DNA of 64,000 nucleotides, taken from NCBI GenBank assembly GCA_949987705.1, contig OX465281.1:188095112-188159111 (forward strand), read 5' to 3'. Positions 63,700 to 64,000 of the stretch are shown piece after piece. The first letter of the stretch is position 1. Each line of letters starts with the position of its first letter. Below the pieces are notes generated by a model, which saw only the letters and a list, made by a program, of their open reading frames with translations, did no database searches and was not told the DNA's origin. This DNA comes from Thereva unica. Its lineage: Eukaryota; Arthropoda; Insecta; Diptera; Therevidae. The position numbers and the translations under genes were made by a program.

Positions 63700-63999
63700 T
63701 AGTTATACACTCTAAAAGACGTGCGGCTTCTTCTTAAATTGAAAGAATGCTCTGGGGTCACCATATATTTTACCTTCCATGTTTCTGAGGTACTCCTTAT
63801 AGAGGGTTTCGGAGAGAGCATGAAATTGGTCATAGCAATTGAGAAATGCATCGAAACCCACAGTGTCTTTCTTCTTCAGGTAGGTTTTCCAGAGTTTACG
63901 GTTTTTGGTACGTCTCAACTCGTTGTTGTTCCACGGTGGGGATGATATGGATGACTTTAACGGCCCAATAGGTACACAGGATGCGAAAGTTTCATACAA
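63700..63999 (-). pseudogene. Jockey/CR1-like LINE: linker between endonuclease and RT, cut by window edge
   Basis: The minus frame from the window edge reads SSPPWNNNELRRTKNRKLWK, then FHALSETLYKEYLRNMEGKI and GDPRAFFQFKK. This is the conserved segment after the endonuclease in Jockey/CR1-like LINEs (family: PWW...L..LKN.K...., then NP..FW.....). The frame ends at 63712. Downstream (63534-63700) the sequence remains open in another frame but without an RT motif. The RT and the 5' part are not in this window. Confidence 0.75.
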
Positions 64000-64000
64000 G

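Overview
The window reads as a piece of A+T-rich insect heterochromatin or intergenic DNA, most likely from a fly (Diptera) with a repeat-rich genome. I infer this only from the transposon content: RTE-like and Jockey/CR1-like LINEs, Helitron/Helentron, Tc1, hAT, PIF/Harbinger, piggyBac-like and Transib-like elements, with GT-AG introns of 55-90 bp inside transposase genes. I see no convincing single-copy host gene, no rRNA or tRNA that I can support, and nothing prokaryotic. Almost every long open frame that I recognise is a decayed transposon gene.

Layout. 0-12.9 kb: scattered LINE fragments (2.8-3.5, 4.8-5.9, 6.2-7.4 kb), several MITEs with clean target-site duplications (TSDs: 389-524, 4089-4383, 5105-5416), and a piggyBac-like deletion derivative (11895-12485). 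12.9-20.5 kb: a hAT element with a BED-finger transposase in two exons and very unusual tandem-repeat-rich ends; part of its left end recurs inverted near 20 kb. 20.5-24.4 kb: little recognisable. 24.4-29.1 kb: a set of nested inverted repeats around a Transib-like (RAG1-related) element with RSS-like ends and a perfect 5-bp TSD (27164-28301). 29.9-35.7 kb: LINE pieces, including an RTE element whose RT core has been replaced by unrelated sequence. 35.7-42.5 kb: a Helitron-like shell in minus orientation carrying a hAT-like element (itself carrying a MITE) and a PIF/Harbinger transposase gene split by a solo LTR.

44.6-56.1 kb is the most striking region. A LINE-derived repeat was interrupted by a second Transib-like element (44805-55987). 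That element later received a MITE, a 6.5-kb autonomous-type Helitron and a Tc1 element. The Helitron in turn carries a hAT in its second intron (with an inverted Helitron end inside it) and a MITE in its helicase. The Tc1 holds a near-perfect 127-bp-arm palindrome. The nesting gives an order of events: LINE, then Transib, then MITE/Helitron/Tc1, then hAT and MITE. The rest (56.1-64 kb) is RTE-like LINE sequence in both orientations, a pair of nested MITEs, a diverged repeat cluster at 60.3-61.3 kb, and the edge of another LINE.

Several transposases retain most catalytic motifs but carry specific lesions: a Glu where hAT elements have their first catalytic Asp, a Walker B Glu-to-Lys change in the Helitron helicase, three nonsense codons in Tc1, and homopolymer frameshifts in Harbinger. 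None of the elements looks able to move by itself now.
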